Made by a program: the position numbers and the translations under genes
Notes under the pieces: generated by a model
What the model was told of the DNA's origin: nothing
Databases searched by the model: none
The model's input: the letters and a program-made list of their open reading frames with translations, nothing else
DNA from: DATHTC01 sp035456465
GTDB lineage: Bacteria; Actinomycetota; Thermoleophilia; Gaiellales; Gaiellaceae
Assembly: GCA_035456465.1 (NCBI GenBank)
Contig: DATIDD010000100.1
Span: 1 to 64,000, forward strand
DNA length: 64,000 nucleotides
Direction: 5' to 3'
Shown here: piece after piece, positions 23,648 to 32,612 of the stretch
Layout: every line of letters begins with the position of its first letter
How positions within the stretch are numbered: the first letter of the stretch is position 1

Positions 23648-24282
23648 GCGAGCGGGTCCTCGTCGCCGACGACCACGCGCCGACGCGCGCCGGCGTCCGC
23701 CGCGCGCTCGGCGCCCACGGGTTCGAGGTCTGCGCCGAGGCCGCCGACGCCCGGGAGGCCGTCGAGGCGGCGCGCCGGGAGCGCCCCGACGTCGCGCTGC
23801 TCGACATCCGCATGCCCGGCAACGGCATCGAGGCCGCCGCGCAGATCGCGAGCGAGCTCCCCGGGACCGCGGTCGTGATGCTGACGGTCTCGCGCGACGA
23901 CGACGACCTGTTCACCGCCCTTCGCGTGGGTGCGGCGGGCTACCTGCTGAAGGACCTCGCCGCCGAGCGCCTTCCCGACGCGCTCCGCGCGGTCCTGGCG
24001 GGGGAGGCGGCGCTCCCCGGCACGCTCGTGGCGCGGCTCGTGGAGGAGTTCCGCGAGCGCGGCCGCCGCCGGCTCCTGGCGCTCCCGGGGAGGCGCGGCG
24101 TCGAGCTGACCGACCGCGAGTGGGAGGTGCTCCAGCTCGTCCGCCGTGAGCGCACGACCGCGGAGATCGCGGCGGCGCTCTTCGTCTCGGAGACGACGGT
24201 GCGCACGCACGTCGCGTCGATCCTGCGCAAGCTGCGCGTCCCCGACCGGCGCGCGGCGATCCGGCTGCTCGACGAGCGTTGA
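23644..24282 (+). CDS. NarL/LuxR-family response regulator
   Basis: A 212-residue regulator coupled by GTGA to its kinase. The receiver domain has the acidic pair in VADDH (9-10), phosphoacceptor Asp54 in LLDIRMPG, the Thr of VMLTVS and Lys of GYLLKDL. The C-terminal LuxR helix-turn-helix (ELTDREWEVLQLV, TTAEIAAALFVSETTVRTHV) binds DNA. It likely activates genes nearby or elsewhere in response to the membrane kinase. GTG at 23644. Confidence 0.93.
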   Translation: MSERVLVADDHAPTRAGVRRALGAHGFEVCAEAADAREAVEAARRERPDVALLDIRMPGNGIEAAAQIASELPGTAVVMLTVSRDDDDLFTALRVGAAGYLLKDLAAERLPDALRAVLAGEAALPGTLVARLVEEFRERGRRRLLALPGRRGVELTDREWEVLQLVRRERTTAEIAAALFVSETTVRTHVASILRKLRVPDRRAAIRLLDER

Positions 24283-24350
24283 GAAACCTCGACGCGGGCT
24301 GAGCCGTCCGGCCCACGACCCGCGGCCGGCGCGCGTCGATCCCCTTCTCG

Positions 24351-25829
24351 ATGAGACGGATGTCGAGGCTGGCGGCGGCCGCGCGCGCCGAGGACGGGGT
24401 CGCGCTCGTGCTCGCGCTCGGGACGCTGACGGCGCTGACGCTGCTGGCGACCTCGACCCTCTACTTCTCGACGCGCTCGTCCTCCCACGCGGGCGGCGAC
24501 CGCGCCTCGCTCGTCGCCGAGGCACTGGCCGAGGCCGGGATCAACAACGCGATGAGCATCCTCGCGAACCCCCTCAACAACGCGATGAACTCGCAGCTGC
24601 TGCCGCCGAGGACGACGCAGTACCAGGGAGGGTCCGTCAGCTGGAGCGGCACGCTCGACACGATCGCGGCGATGTGGAGCGTGACGGCGACGGGCACGGC
24701 GCGCGGCGCCCCCGGCACCGGCTCCACGCGCTCGCGCACCGTGAGGGCGAAGGTGCCCGTCTACCCGAGCCTGTCGCAGCCGCTCAACAACCCCGCCTGG
24801 AACTACGTCTACTCGCGCGGCACGGGTGCGGCGTGCGACACGATCCTGGGCCAGAGCGTCGACGTGAAATCGCCGTTCTACGTCGAGGGCAACCTCTGCC
24901 TGCAGAACACGGCGAAGATCTCGAGTGGCCCGCTCGTCGTCCACGGCTCCGTGACGATGTCGCAGAACGCGAACCAGATCGGGTCGGCGGCGACGCCGGT
25001 CAACGAGGTGCGGGTCAAGAACGGTTGCAAGTACACGAACAACCCCCTCCACAACCCGTGCCTCAACGGCGCGGGCAACCAGGGCGGCGACAACCTCTGG
25101 GCGACGTCGCTCCGGAACGACCCGACGCCGGTGAACGCGCCGGTCCCGCTGTGGGACGACTGGTACCTGAACGCCGATCCCGGCCCCTACTTCCCCTGCC
25201 AGACGAGCGCGGGGATCGTCCCGGTGTTCGACAACGACCAGGGCACGAGCCCCAACGTCGGCCGCCGCAACAACAGCGTGACGTCCGTCCTCAACCTGAC
25301 GCCGTCGGGCTCGTACACCTGCAAGACGGCGATGGGCGAGCTGTCGTGGAACGCGACGACGAAGGTCCTGACCGCGAACGGCACGATCTTCGTCGACGGG
25401 TCGGCGACGGTCCAGAACGGTGCGGTGAACGCGTACACGGGCTACGCGACGCTCTACCTCTCCGGGACGTTGCTGGTGAAGAACTCGTCGCTGTGCGCGC
25501 TCGTCAAGGCCGACCAAAGCGGCTGCACCACCCAGAACTGGGACCCGAACAGCCGCATGCTCGTCGTCGTCGCGAACGGCGCGGGCGGCCAGGTCCCGTC
25601 CGACACCGGCATCCAGCTGGTGAGCGGCGGCTTCCAGGGCGCGCTCTACGCGACGTACGCGATCGACGTCGGCACGACGTCGCTCTCGGAGGGCCCGCTC
25701 GACGGCAAGCCCGTCAAGCTCGGCCAGAGCTCGGGCTCGGCCTTCCCCGGCTTCACCCTCGTCCCGGCGGGAATGCCGGGGAACCCGGCCGTCTACGCCC
25801 AGCCGGGCACCCCACAGTACGCGGGCTGA
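24351..25829 (+). CDS. PilX-like prepilin/secreted protein
   Basis: A 492-residue protein. The N-terminus (RAEDGVALVLALGTLTALTLLATSTL, residues about 12-37) resembles the membrane-spanning prepilin-like helix of PilX-type minor pilins, preceded by a basic segment. The long remainder is rich in Asn, Ser, Thr and Gly with five scattered cysteines and looks like an extracellular beta-rich domain. Asn codons such as aacaac clusters give it a less biased composition than its neighbours. No other pilus genes flank it. ATG 24351; a second ATG at 24360 is close. The function is unknown beyond surface display. Confidence 0.7.
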   Translation: MRRMSRLAAAARAEDGVALVLALGTLTALTLLATSTLYFSTRSSSHAGGDRASLVAEALAEAGINNAMSILANPLNNAMNSQLLPPRTTQYQGGSVSWSGTLDTIAAMWSVTATGTARGAPGTGSTRSRTVRAKVPVYPSLSQPLNNPAWNYVYSRGTGAACDTILGQSVDVKSPFYVEGNLCLQNTAKISSGPLVVHGSVTMSQNANQIGSAATPVNEVRVKNGCKYTNNPLHNPCLNGAGNQGGDNLWATSLRNDPTPVNAPVPLWDDWYLNADPGPYFPCQTSAGIVPVFDNDQGTSPNVGRRNNSVTSVLNLTPSGSYTCKTAMGELSWNATTKVLTANGTIFVDGSATVQNGAVNAYTGYATLYLSGTLLVKNSSLCALVKADQSGCTTQNWDPNSRMLVVVANGAGGQVPSDTGIQLVSGGFQGALYATYAIDVGTTSLSEGPLDGKPVKLGQSSGSAFPGFTLVPAGMPGNPAVYAQPGTPQYAG

Positions 25830-25889
25830 GGCAGGTCGGGACACCCTCTCTCGGCGCCTACTGCGGGGGGCTGCCATCCTCGGCTTCGG

Positions 25890-26714
25890 CTAGTCGCCCG
25901 CCTCGGGCAACGGGAGCCGCTCGAGCTCCGTCTTCAGTCGCCACCACTCGTCCCAGAAGCGGTCGCCCGCCGCGTCCGCGAGCAGGCGCCGGCTCTCGTC
26001 GGTGAGCTCGAGCCGGTCGCCGTCGTCGTTCACGAGGCCGGCGCCTCGCAGCCGGCGGCGTGACGCCGCCACCTCGCGCTCGTCCGGCGCGACCGAATTG
26101 ACGGCCTTCACCGTCGACCGCAGGTCGCGCAGCCGGACCGGGCCGTCGCGCAGGACGAGCAGGACGAGCGCGTCCAGCCCCGACCAGCCGGGCCCGAGCG
26201 CCACGATCCGCGTGTAGGCGCCCGTGCGCCGGCTGAGGCGCGTCACGCGCCGGACGCCCTCGCGCTCGATCAGGAAGCGGGCGATCGCCTCGGCGTCCGC
26301 GCCGCGGACGATCGCCTCCGACCTCCGGATCGAGGCCTCGTCCTCGTCCACGTAGCGGCGCGCCTCGTAGACGCGGCCGCCGAGCTCGAGCTCGTACTCG
26401 AAGAACTCGTAGTCGTCCTGCTCGGGCGGGTCGAACGCGCTCTCGTCGTGGCAGTACTCCTTCAGCACGACCATGCCGCCCCAGGAAGCGGCCTGCACCA
26501 CCCTCTCGACGCGACGGTCGGAGAGCTCGTGGACGAGGCTCGCGTCGCGCCATGCCGGGTGCTCGCGCAGCCGCGCGAACGCGTCCTCCAGCCCGAGCCC
26601 GAGTCGCTTCTGGACGAGTCGCAGCGCGGCGAGCGCGGTCGCGTCGGCCTCGCGGTAGTCCCTCAGCTCGCGGTCGAGCCCGTCGGCCGGCTCGCGCTTC
26701 CGCCTGCGCCACAT
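25890..26714 (-). CDS. Protein of unknown function coupled to a zinc-type oxidoreductase
   Basis: A 274-residue acidic and basic-patched cytosolic protein. ATG at 26714 shares one base with the stop of the oxidoreductase gene (TGATG), so it is downstream in the same operon. It contains EFFEYELELGGRVYEARRYVDED, then VTRLSRRTGAYTRIVALGPGW, and a helical C-terminus ending FWDEWWRLKTELERLPL. The middle part has features of a winged-helix (PVRLRDLRSTVKAVN ... RRLRGAGLVND). I do not recognise a family. A longer upstream reading frame overlaps the oxidoreductase and is rejected. Confidence 0.6.
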   Translation of the reverse strand: MWRRRKREPADGLDRELRDYREADATALAALRLVQKRLGLGLEDAFARLREHPAWRDASLVHELSDRRVERVVQAASWGGMVVLKEYCHDESAFDPPEQDDYEFFEYELELGGRVYEARRYVDEDEASIRRSEAIVRGADAEAIARFLIEREGVRRVTRLSRRTGAYTRIVALGPGWSGLDALVLLVLRDGPVRLRDLRSTVKAVNSVAPDEREVAASRRRLRGAGLVNDDGDRLELTDESRRLLADAAGDRFWDEWWRLKTELERLPLPEAGD

Positions 26715-27694
26715 CAGCCCGGGACGGCGAGGACGATCTTCCCGAGCTGCTTCCCGGCCTCGAGCCGCTCGTGCGCGGCCCGGATCTCCGACAGCGGCAG
26801 CACCGAGTCGACGTGGACGCGGGCGCGCCCCGAGCGGATCAGGTCGTAGGCACCCTCGAAGTCCTCGCGCGCGCCCATCGTCGAGCCGTACACGGTCAGC
26901 TGCTTCCACCAGAAGCGGTGGAGCTGCGCCGGCGGGTTCGGCCCGGAGGTCGCGCCGCAGACGGTCACGCGGCCGCCGGCCTTCACCGCGGCGAGCGAGC
27001 GCGCCCACGTCGCCTCGCCGACGGTCTCGACGACGAGGTCGACGCCGCCGACCTCCTTCGCGGCCGCGACGACGTCGCCGCTCGCGTGGTTGACGCAGAC
27101 GTCCGCGCCCCACTCGCGGGCGCGCTCGAGCTTCTCGTCGCTCCCCGAGGTGACGATCGTGCGCGCGCCGAGCGCCCGCGCCAGCTCGAACGAGGCCGTC
27201 CCGACCCCGCCGCCGATCCCCCAGACCAGCACCCACTCGCCCGGCTGGAGATGCGCCTTCGTCACGAGCATCCGGTACGCGGTCTCGAACACGAGCGGGA
27301 ACGCGGCCGCCTCCTCGAACGAGAGCCCCTCCGCGATCGGGTACACGTTCGTCGCCGGCACCGCGATCCGCTCGCAGTGCGTCCCGTCGGTGTGCTCCCC
27401 GATCACGGTGATCACCGCGCCGTGCTCGATCCCGGGGTTGATCACGACGCGATCTCGGACCGTGAAGCCCTCGACGCCCGGGCCCACACCGGCGACGATG
27501 CCCGCGCCGTCGGCGCCCAGGATCCGCGGCTTCGGGACGGACGGCAACCCCTTTCGCACCCAGACGTCGAGGTGGTTGAGCGACGCCGCCCGGAGGTCGA
27601 CGAGCACCTCGCCGGGGCCCGGCTCGGGCTCCGGTACGTCCTCGTACCGCAGCACCTCCGGACCGCCGTCCTCGTGGATCCGAACCGCCTTCAC
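26714..27694 (-). CDS. Zinc-type alcohol dehydrogenase-like oxidoreductase (quinone reductase group)
   Basis: A 326-residue MDR-superfamily protein: MKAVRIHEDGGPEVLRYEDV, then the GroES-like domain (PRILGADGAGIVAGVG) and the NADPH Rossmann domain with VWGIGGGVGTASFELARALG. It lacks the cluster of four structural-zinc cysteines, as is common in the quinone-reductase branch. The substrate is unknown (aldehydes, enones or quinones). It starts at ATG 27694, divergent from queG by 32 bp, and heads a two-gene operon. Confidence 0.88.
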   Translation of the reverse strand: MKAVRIHEDGGPEVLRYEDVPEPEPGPGEVLVDLRAASLNHLDVWVRKGLPSVPKPRILGADGAGIVAGVGPGVEGFTVRDRVVINPGIEHGAVITVIGEHTDGTHCERIAVPATNVYPIAEGLSFEEAAAFPLVFETAYRMLVTKAHLQPGEWVLVWGIGGGVGTASFELARALGARTIVTSGSDEKLERAREWGADVCVNHASGDVVAAAKEVGGVDLVVETVGEATWARSLAAVKAGGRVTVCGATSGPNPPAQLHRFWWKQLTVYGSTMGAREDFEGAYDLIRSGRARVHVDSVLPLSEIRAAHERLEAGKQLGKIVLAVPG

Positions 27695-27726
27695 CGCGCC
27701 GCCCTCATCGCGGGAACACTATTGGC

Positions 27727-28734
27727 GTGACCGCCGCCGAGCTCGAACGGGTCGCGGAGGAGCTGGGCCTCGACGTCGTGGGCGCGACGCCGGCGGCGCC
27801 GTACGCCGACACGGAGCGGCACATCCGCGAGCGCCGGTCACGCGGCCTGTTCGGCGAGATGAGGTTCACGACGGCGCAGCCCGAGGTGTCGTGCCATCCC
27901 GAGCGCCTGCTGCCCGGCGCGAGGACGGTCGTGTCGGCCGCGAGCTGCTACTGGAGCTCCGGCCCGGAGCCGGGAGCGGGGGAGGGGCGGCTGCCGCGCT
28001 ACACGTGGCTCGATGCCTACGCCGAGCTCCGCGAGCGGCTGGACGCGCTCGGCCGGCGGCTCGGCGGCGCCTACCGCGTCCTCGTCGACGCCAACCAGCA
28101 CGTCGACCGCGAGGCGGCGGCGCGGAGCGGCGTCGGCTTCTACGGCAAGAACACGATGCTGATCACGAGACGGCACGGGTCGTGGGTCGTGCTCGGGACG
28201 CTCGTGACCGAGGCCGAGGTCGAGTCGACGCCGCCGCTCGGGCTCGATTGCGGCGCCTGCACGCTGTGTATCGAGGCCTGTCCGACGGGCGCGCTCGACG
28301 AGCCGGGGACGCTGGACGCGACGAAGTGCCTGTCGTGGCGCTCGCAGGCGCCCGGCGAGATCCCCGAGGACTACCGCGCGGCGATGGGCGACGTCGTCTA
28401 CGGCTGCGACATCTGCCAGGACGTCTGTCCCTGGAACCGCGGCGTGGAGAAGCGCCGCGCGGGCCGGCCGCTTCCGGCCGGGGCGGAGCCGGTCGTCTCG
28501 CTCGTGGGCTGGCTCGAGCGGGAGGACGACGAGCTGCGGCGGGCGTACGAGCGCCTGTACGTCCCGCGCAACGACGGGCGGTACCTGAAGCGCAACGCCC
28601 TCGTCGCGCTCGGAAACGCGGGCCGGCCCGAGCATGCGGCTGCGATCGCGCCCTACCTCGACCACGACGACCCGGTGCTCCGCGAGCACGCCGCCTGGGC
28701 GCTGGCCCGGATCGCGGAGCGGCATGCCGCGTGA
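27727..28734 (+). CDS. queG: Epoxyqueuosine reductase QueG
   Basis: A 335-residue cobalamin- and 4Fe-4S-dependent enzyme for the last step of queuosine formation in tRNA wobble position 34. The cluster-binding motifs are complete: DCGACTLCIEACPTGA and YGCDICQDVCPWN. Upstream, VVSAASCYW and GFYGKNTMLITRRHG match the cobalamin domain. The C-terminal HEAT-like repeat (ALGNAGRPEHAAAI) fits the family's tail. GTG 27727. With queA and tgt at 50-52 kb it indicates a queuosine pathway, rare in actinobacteria. Confidence 0.95.
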   Translation: MTAAELERVAEELGLDVVGATPAAPYADTERHIRERRSRGLFGEMRFTTAQPEVSCHPERLLPGARTVVSAASCYWSSGPEPGAGEGRLPRYTWLDAYAELRERLDALGRRLGGAYRVLVDANQHVDREAAARSGVGFYGKNTMLITRRHGSWVVLGTLVTEAEVESTPPLGLDCGACTLCIEACPTGALDEPGTLDATKCLSWRSQAPGEIPEDYRAAMGDVVYGCDICQDVCPWNRGVEKRRAGRPLPAGAEPVVSLVGWLEREDDELRRAYERLYVPRNDGRYLKRNALVALGNAGRPEHAAAIAPYLDHDDPVLREHAAWALARIAERHAA

Positions 28735-29067
28735 CTAGGAGCGCCGGTCGGTCTCCTCGGCGACGTCGGCGGCCGCGCCCACCTTCTCGACGAGCGCGTA
28801 CCGGCGGATCGAGCCGACGACGCGGTCGACCGACGCGTCCGCGTGCTCGGGAAGGACGACGAAGTGCCGCGGATCCTCCCGGACGGACTCGTACTCGGCG
28901 AGCGAGAGCCTCAGCGTGGCGCGGCACCCAGGCCGCGAGCACTCGCAGCGGACCTCCAGCATGTCCGAGGGCTCCTTCCAGGCCGAGCCGATCTCCTCGA
29001 CGAGCTCGTTCGCATCGCGGGAGACCGCCTGCTCCGTCGCCGCGCGGCGCTCGTCGTCGTCGCTCAC
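28735..29067 (-). CDS. Small CxC-containing protein of unknown function
   Basis: A 110-residue protein from GTG 29067, overlapping the stop of the WYL regulator gene (GTGA). Conserved-looking cysteines are in LEVRCECSRPGCRATLRL (CxCx4C), a pattern that may bind zinc. It also has an acidic N-terminus and VVLPEHADASVDRVV. I recognise no named family. Tight coupling to the PafBC-like regulator suggests a DNA-damage or stress link. It ends against the queG stop with no gap. Confidence 0.6.
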   Translation of the reverse strand: MSDDDERRAATEQAVSRDANELVEEIGSAWKEPSDMLEVRCECSRPGCRATLRLSLAEYESVREDPRHFVVLPEHADASVDRVVGSIRRYALVEKVGAAADVAEETDRRS

Positions 29068-31079
29068 CGCGCCACCCGCAGCCTGTCGACCCCCAGCTCG
29101 CGCGCCAGCTCGCGCGCCCGCGCGGCGATGCGCTCGCGCAGGTCCGGCGGCTCGAGGACGACCGCCTCGCCGCGGTGCGCGAACACCTCGCCGACGAGCC
29201 ACTCCGGGCTGCCGACGGCTCGGTCGTCGAGGGCGGCGCCGTCGGCGAGCGGACGGGCGCCCTTCTCGACCTGCCAGCGCGCGATCACCGGCGAGTACCA
29301 GATCCGCGCCGTCCGGGCACCGCGCAGCGTCAGCGGCTCGAAACCGGCCCGCGGCTCGAAGGTCTCCTTCGCGAGCCGGGCGCTGCGCATCCGGTCGAGG
29401 CGGAAGCTGCGCTCGGCGTCCCGCGTCCGATCCCACGTGTGGACCCGCCAGTTCGGCAGCTCGCGCTCGAGCTTGTACGGCTCGACGAGCCGCGTCGACG
29501 CCTCGGTCTCGCCCTCCTTCAGGTACTCGATCTCGACCAGCCGGTGGTCGCGGATCGCCCCCGAGAAGAGCACGACGAGCCGTTCCTCCTCGGTGCCCTC
29601 GTGCGGTTCCGGCGTCTGCGCGAGCTGGAACTCGCCGAACGTCTCCTCGAGCTTGCGGCGGACGCGGTCGAGCGGCGTGTGCGCCCCGGCCGCGACCATC
29701 GGGCCGACGAACTCCAGCGCGAGACGGATCGCGCGCGCCTCGAGCGGCGTGAGGCGCGGCGCCGACCGAAAGGTGTCGCCGTACAGCTCCTTGTCGACGT
29801 GGACGACGTCGCCCCGCAGCTCCGCGTAGACGGCGTAGCAGCCGCCGCCGAAGTTGACGAGGTTCAGCAGCGAGAGGTGCTCCTCGAGCGCGTCCTCCGG
29901 GATGTTGAAGCGCTCGAGGAGCTCGTGCGCGGGGATCTCCGCCTCGCGGCCGTCGCCGCAGGCGGCGAGCAGGTACGCGAGCAGCGCCTGAAGCACCGCG
30001 AAGCGCTCGGGCACCACGGGGCCGGCGGGCCGCTCGGGCAGGCCGTCGGGCGGGACCGGCGCCGCCTCCGCGGCGGGAGGCGCCGGCGCGCCCTCGTGCC
30101 GCTCCCGGATCGTCCGCAGCGCGCGCGCCACCTCGCGGCGCAGCTCGGCCGGCTCCGACGGCACCGCGCGACCGTCCTGTCGCAGGATCCAGGACGCCAG
30201 CAGCCCCAGGCTCGAGTACGGCGTCACGAACGCGTCGCCCTCGAGCCGCCCGGCGTTGCCGTAGGCGCGCTCGACCCACCACGCCGTCGCCGGGCTGACC
30301 TCGATCCGCGCCTCCGCTTTGGGGTCGCCGATCTGCCAGGCGGGCCGGTCGCGGAACGCGCTCACGTCGAAGTCGGCCGGGATTCGGAAGTCGCGCTCCC
30401 GCCGCGTCGCGAAGCGGATGTCGCCCCGGATGCGCGAGACGCGGAACGTCCGCGTGTCGTCCCGGTCGAGGTCGTGCCCGATCACGTACCAGACACCGCG
30501 CTCGGGGAGGAGCGCGTACGGGTTGAGCGTCCGCTCCTGCACCTCGTCGCGCGAGATCGACCAGTAGACGAACTTCACCGTCCGCTGCTTCGAGATCGCG
30601 TTCTCGAGCTTCCCGAGGCGGCCGGGCATCTCGGGCGAGTAGTCGGGGTCCGAGACCTCGACGGCCCCCGCGGTCGCCGTCGGCACGTCCGCCCAGCCGG
30701 GGCGGCCGAGCGCGAGGTTCTGCAGCGCGAGGCGGAGCGGCTCCGCGTAGGCGAACTTGCCCTCGAGCAGGTAGAAGCACGTCTGGAGCGCGGCGAGCTC
30801 GTCGTCGGACAGCTCGAGCGGGGGGAGGAAGTACTGCTCCGAGCGCAGCGTGTACAGCTCCTCCCCGGTGAACTCGTCGCGTTGCGACTGGAGCGGGACG
30901 CCGAGCGCGAGCAGCTCGGCCCGGTCGGAGTAGTAGCGGCGCGCGAACGCCTCGTCCGACATCTCCGAGTAGCCCTCGACGTTCTGCTTCACGTCGCGGG
31001 CGGTCAGCGGCCGCCGCTCCGCCATCAGGAAGGCGACGAGCGACAGCTGGCGGATCAGCTTGTCGGTGTCGTGACTCAA
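29064..31079 (-). CDS. PafB-PafC fusion-type WYL-domain transcriptional regulator
   Basis: A 671-residue protein with two copies of the helix-turn-helix plus WYL plan in one chain. Copy one: DKLIRQLSLVAFLMAERRPL, then YWSISRDEVQERTLNPYALL and GVWYVIGHDLDR. Copy two (about 350-671): VERFAVLQALLAYLLAACG, then VEIEYLKEGE, RLVEPYKLERELPNWRVH. Mycobacterial PafB and PafC form a heterodimeric activator of the LexA-independent DNA-damage response that senses single-stranded DNA. Fused forms are known in other actinobacteria. Start TTG 31079 is the best available; MSHDTDKL fits. Followed by the CxC-protein gene. Confidence 0.9.
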   Translation of the reverse strand: MSHDTDKLIRQLSLVAFLMAERRPLTARDVKQNVEGYSEMSDEAFARRYYSDRAELLALGVPLQSQRDEFTGEELYTLRSEQYFLPPLELSDDELAALQTCFYLLEGKFAYAEPLRLALQNLALGRPGWADVPTATAGAVEVSDPDYSPEMPGRLGKLENAISKQRTVKFVYWSISRDEVQERTLNPYALLPERGVWYVIGHDLDRDDTRTFRVSRIRGDIRFATRRERDFRIPADFDVSAFRDRPAWQIGDPKAEARIEVSPATAWWVERAYGNAGRLEGDAFVTPYSSLGLLASWILRQDGRAVPSEPAELRREVARALRTIRERHEGAPAPPAAEAAPVPPDGLPERPAGPVVPERFAVLQALLAYLLAACGDGREAEIPAHELLERFNIPEDALEEHLSLLNLVNFGGGCYAVYAELRGDVVHVDKELYGDTFRSAPRLTPLEARAIRLALEFVGPMVAAGAHTPLDRVRRKLEETFGEFQLAQTPEPHEGTEEERLVVLFSGAIRDHRLVEIEYLKEGETEASTRLVEPYKLERELPNWRVHTWDRTRDAERSFRLDRMRSARLAKETFEPRAGFEPLTLRGARTARIWYSPVIARWQVEKGARPLADGAALDDRAVGSPEWLVGEVFAHRGEAVVLEPPDLRERIAARARELARELGVDRLRVAR

Positions 31080-31160
31080 CCGCGGGAGCGTATCTCTCGG
31101 AGGCCGGAACAGCTGCAGGGGCCTGAGTCGTCAGGCGCGGCGCTGAGCGTCCCGGAGCGA

Positions 31161-31250
31161 GGGGGTAGTGCGAGAGCACGGGCCCCCGAGTGGAGGGCGG
31201 TCAGCGCCGTGAGGCGACGGCGGAGCCGGGCTCCGCCCGGCGGGAGCCGG
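31161..31250 (-). terminator. GC-rich hairpin region between the hypothetical gene and the WYL regulator
   Basis: Between the stop at 31266 and the start at 31079 lie several stems. GTGC-GAGA-GCAC (31068 + 100 = 31168-31179) is a GNRA-loop hairpin, nested in GGGGG/CCCCC at 31161-31165/31183-31187. CGGAGC/GCTCCG lies at 31221-31235. One or more probably terminate transcription of the upstream minus-strand gene. Confidence 0.35.
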
Positions 31251-31265
31251 CGCCGCCCGGACGGC

Positions 31266-31724
31266 TCAGGCGGCGACTCGGGTCGAGGCCTCGAGGTGCT
31301 GGTGCGAGGGGCAGTAGTCGCGCTCGGGGAGGGGCGTGCGCTGGCACGGCTTGCCCTTGCGCGTGGTCGCCCGGCAGCGGGCGATCCCGCCGTCGAGGGC
31401 GCCCGCCTCGATCTGCTCCTCGATGAAGCCGCACGCGGCGCCGACGCCCTCGCGGACGGCCCAGGCGACCTGCGCCTGCGCCGTGATCGGGAAGTAGCGG
31501 CGGATGTCCTGGAAGAGCGCCCGGTCGGGCTTGGCGAAGTACATCGGATCCGCGGCGAGGCGCGCCATGGTCTGCTCGCAATGCTCGAGCACGGCCCGGC
31601 GCGACGCGAGGCGGGACTCTTGGCCCGCGTACGGGTCGATCAGGTCCTTAATCGACCGGTAGATGGCTCGCGAGTATTGATACATGCAGCTCTGCAACCG
31701 CTGGGTTCGCTCGTCGAGTTCCAC
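31266..31724 (-). CDS. Protein of unknown function with a C-terminal Cys-His zinc-binding segment
   Basis: A 152-residue protein from GTG 31724. The helical N-terminal part starts MELDERTQRLQSCMYQY and includes LIDPYAGQESRLASRRAVLEH. The last 40 residues hold IARCRATTRKGKPC followed by YCPSHQH, a CxnCxnCxxH pattern like that of small C-rich zinc domains found at the ends of viral and bacterial proteins (DUF5763-like). The function is unknown. A promoter-like element lies upstream at 31806-31832. Confidence 0.65.
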   Translation of the reverse strand: MELDERTQRLQSCMYQYSRAIYRSIKDLIDPYAGQESRLASRRAVLEHCEQTMARLAADPMYFAKPDRALFQDIRRYFPITAQAQVAWAVREGVGAACGFIEEQIEAGALDGGIARCRATTRKGKPCQRTPLPERDYCPSHQHLEASTRVAA

Positions 31725-31805
31725 GTCTGCCTGTCCTCCCGTCGAACACCGAAAAACGCTTGTAATGCGGACGTTGGAACACGTCCGGCGCTCCCCGCGG
31801 CGCAG

Positions 31806-31832
31806 TCTATACAGATCCCCTGGTTGTTACAA
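31806..31832 (-). promoter_or_regulatory. Possible promoter for the zinc-segment protein gene
   Basis: On the minus strand TTGTAA (31832-31827) and TATAGA (31811-31806) lie 15 bases apart in a rare AT-rich patch, about 80 bases before the GTG at 31724. The spacing is a little short for a standard sigma-70 promoter; shifting the -35 by one base gives 16. Confidence 0.45.
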
Positions 31833-31951
31833 AGTCGGGGCCCACGTTGCCTTCGAGGCGAACGCCGGGGGTCGGCCTTCCCGTCCCGATCGGCTCAGGT
31901 TCCCCGGCCGCGCGCGCTTTACACCTGCGCCGACGAGGGCGCCGAGGTGGG

Positions 31952-32608
31952 CTACTGGGCGATCTCGCGCGCGTACGGCGTGTCGTAGCCGGCGTCGCGC
32001 GCGGCCGCGACCCCGTCCTCCGCCTCCGCCATCGAGCGGTAGATCCCGGCGAAGACGACGAAGTAGCCCGGGTGGAGCGTCGAGTACTCGTCCGAGCGCA
32101 GGACGCCGACCCGTCGCAGCCCCGCCTCGAGCGCGTCCCGCGCCTTCGTCGTCGCCGCGGGCCGGCCGTTCGCCTGCGGCAGCGACGCGAGCACGACGGT
32201 GTACCCGCCCCGCCCCTCCGGCCACGAGACGATGCGGTTCTCGTCGGCCGGCTGCTGCTGCGGCTGCTGAGGCGCCGGCGTCGGGGCGGCCGCGGCGGGC
32301 GGTGCGGCGGCGGTCGTCGGGGCCTCGGGCGGCGCCGTCGTCGGGATCACCGCAGGCTGCGCCGTGGTGGCGACGAGCTCGGTCGCTGCGTCCTCTCGGG
32401 CGAGGCGGAACGCGACCACGCCGGCCGCCGCGAGCGCGGCCACGACGAGCGCGACGAGCACCGGCCAGAGCCAGGGCGAGGGCGCCCGCAACGCGTCCGG
32501 GCCGGCCAGCGGCAGGCGCGCGCCGCACTCGAGGCAGTACTCCTGGCCGCGGGCGACGGTCGAGCCGCAGCGAGGGCATTCCGGCCGGGGCGCCTCCACG
32601 GCGACCAC
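31952..32608 (-). CDS. Zinc-ribbon membrane protein with SPOR-like C-terminal domain
   Basis: A 218-residue protein. Zinc ribbon CPRCGSTVARGQEYCLECG (residues 11-29), one transmembrane helix (WLWPVLVALVVAALAAAGVVAF), a Pro/Ala/Thr/Gln-rich linker, then a domain resembling SPOR: YTVVLASLPQANGRPAATTKA, LEAGLRRVGVLRSDEYSTLHPGYFVVFAGIY broken by charged residues. SPOR domains bind denuded peptidoglycan at septa, so a division or wall role is plausible. Starts at ATG or GTG 32608, only 4 bp after the stop of the neighbouring zinc-ribbon gene. Confidence 0.7.
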   Translation of the reverse strand: MVAVEAPRPECPRCGSTVARGQEYCLECGARLPLAGPDALRAPSPWLWPVLVALVVAALAAAGVVAFRLAREDAATELVATTAQPAVIPTTAPPEAPTTAAAPPAAAAPTPAPQQPQQQPADENRIVSWPEGRGGYTVVLASLPQANGRPAATTKARDALEAGLRRVGVLRSDEYSTLHPGYFVVFAGIYRSMAEAEDGVAAARDAGYDTPYAREIAQ

Positions 32609-32612
32609 GGCG

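Noticed and set aside
27090..31988. A 1632-codon open frame on the plus strand antisense to the oxidoreductase and WYL regulator and overlapping queG.
   Set aside because: Low-complexity Arg-rich product, no motifs, and clear genes lie on the same stretch.
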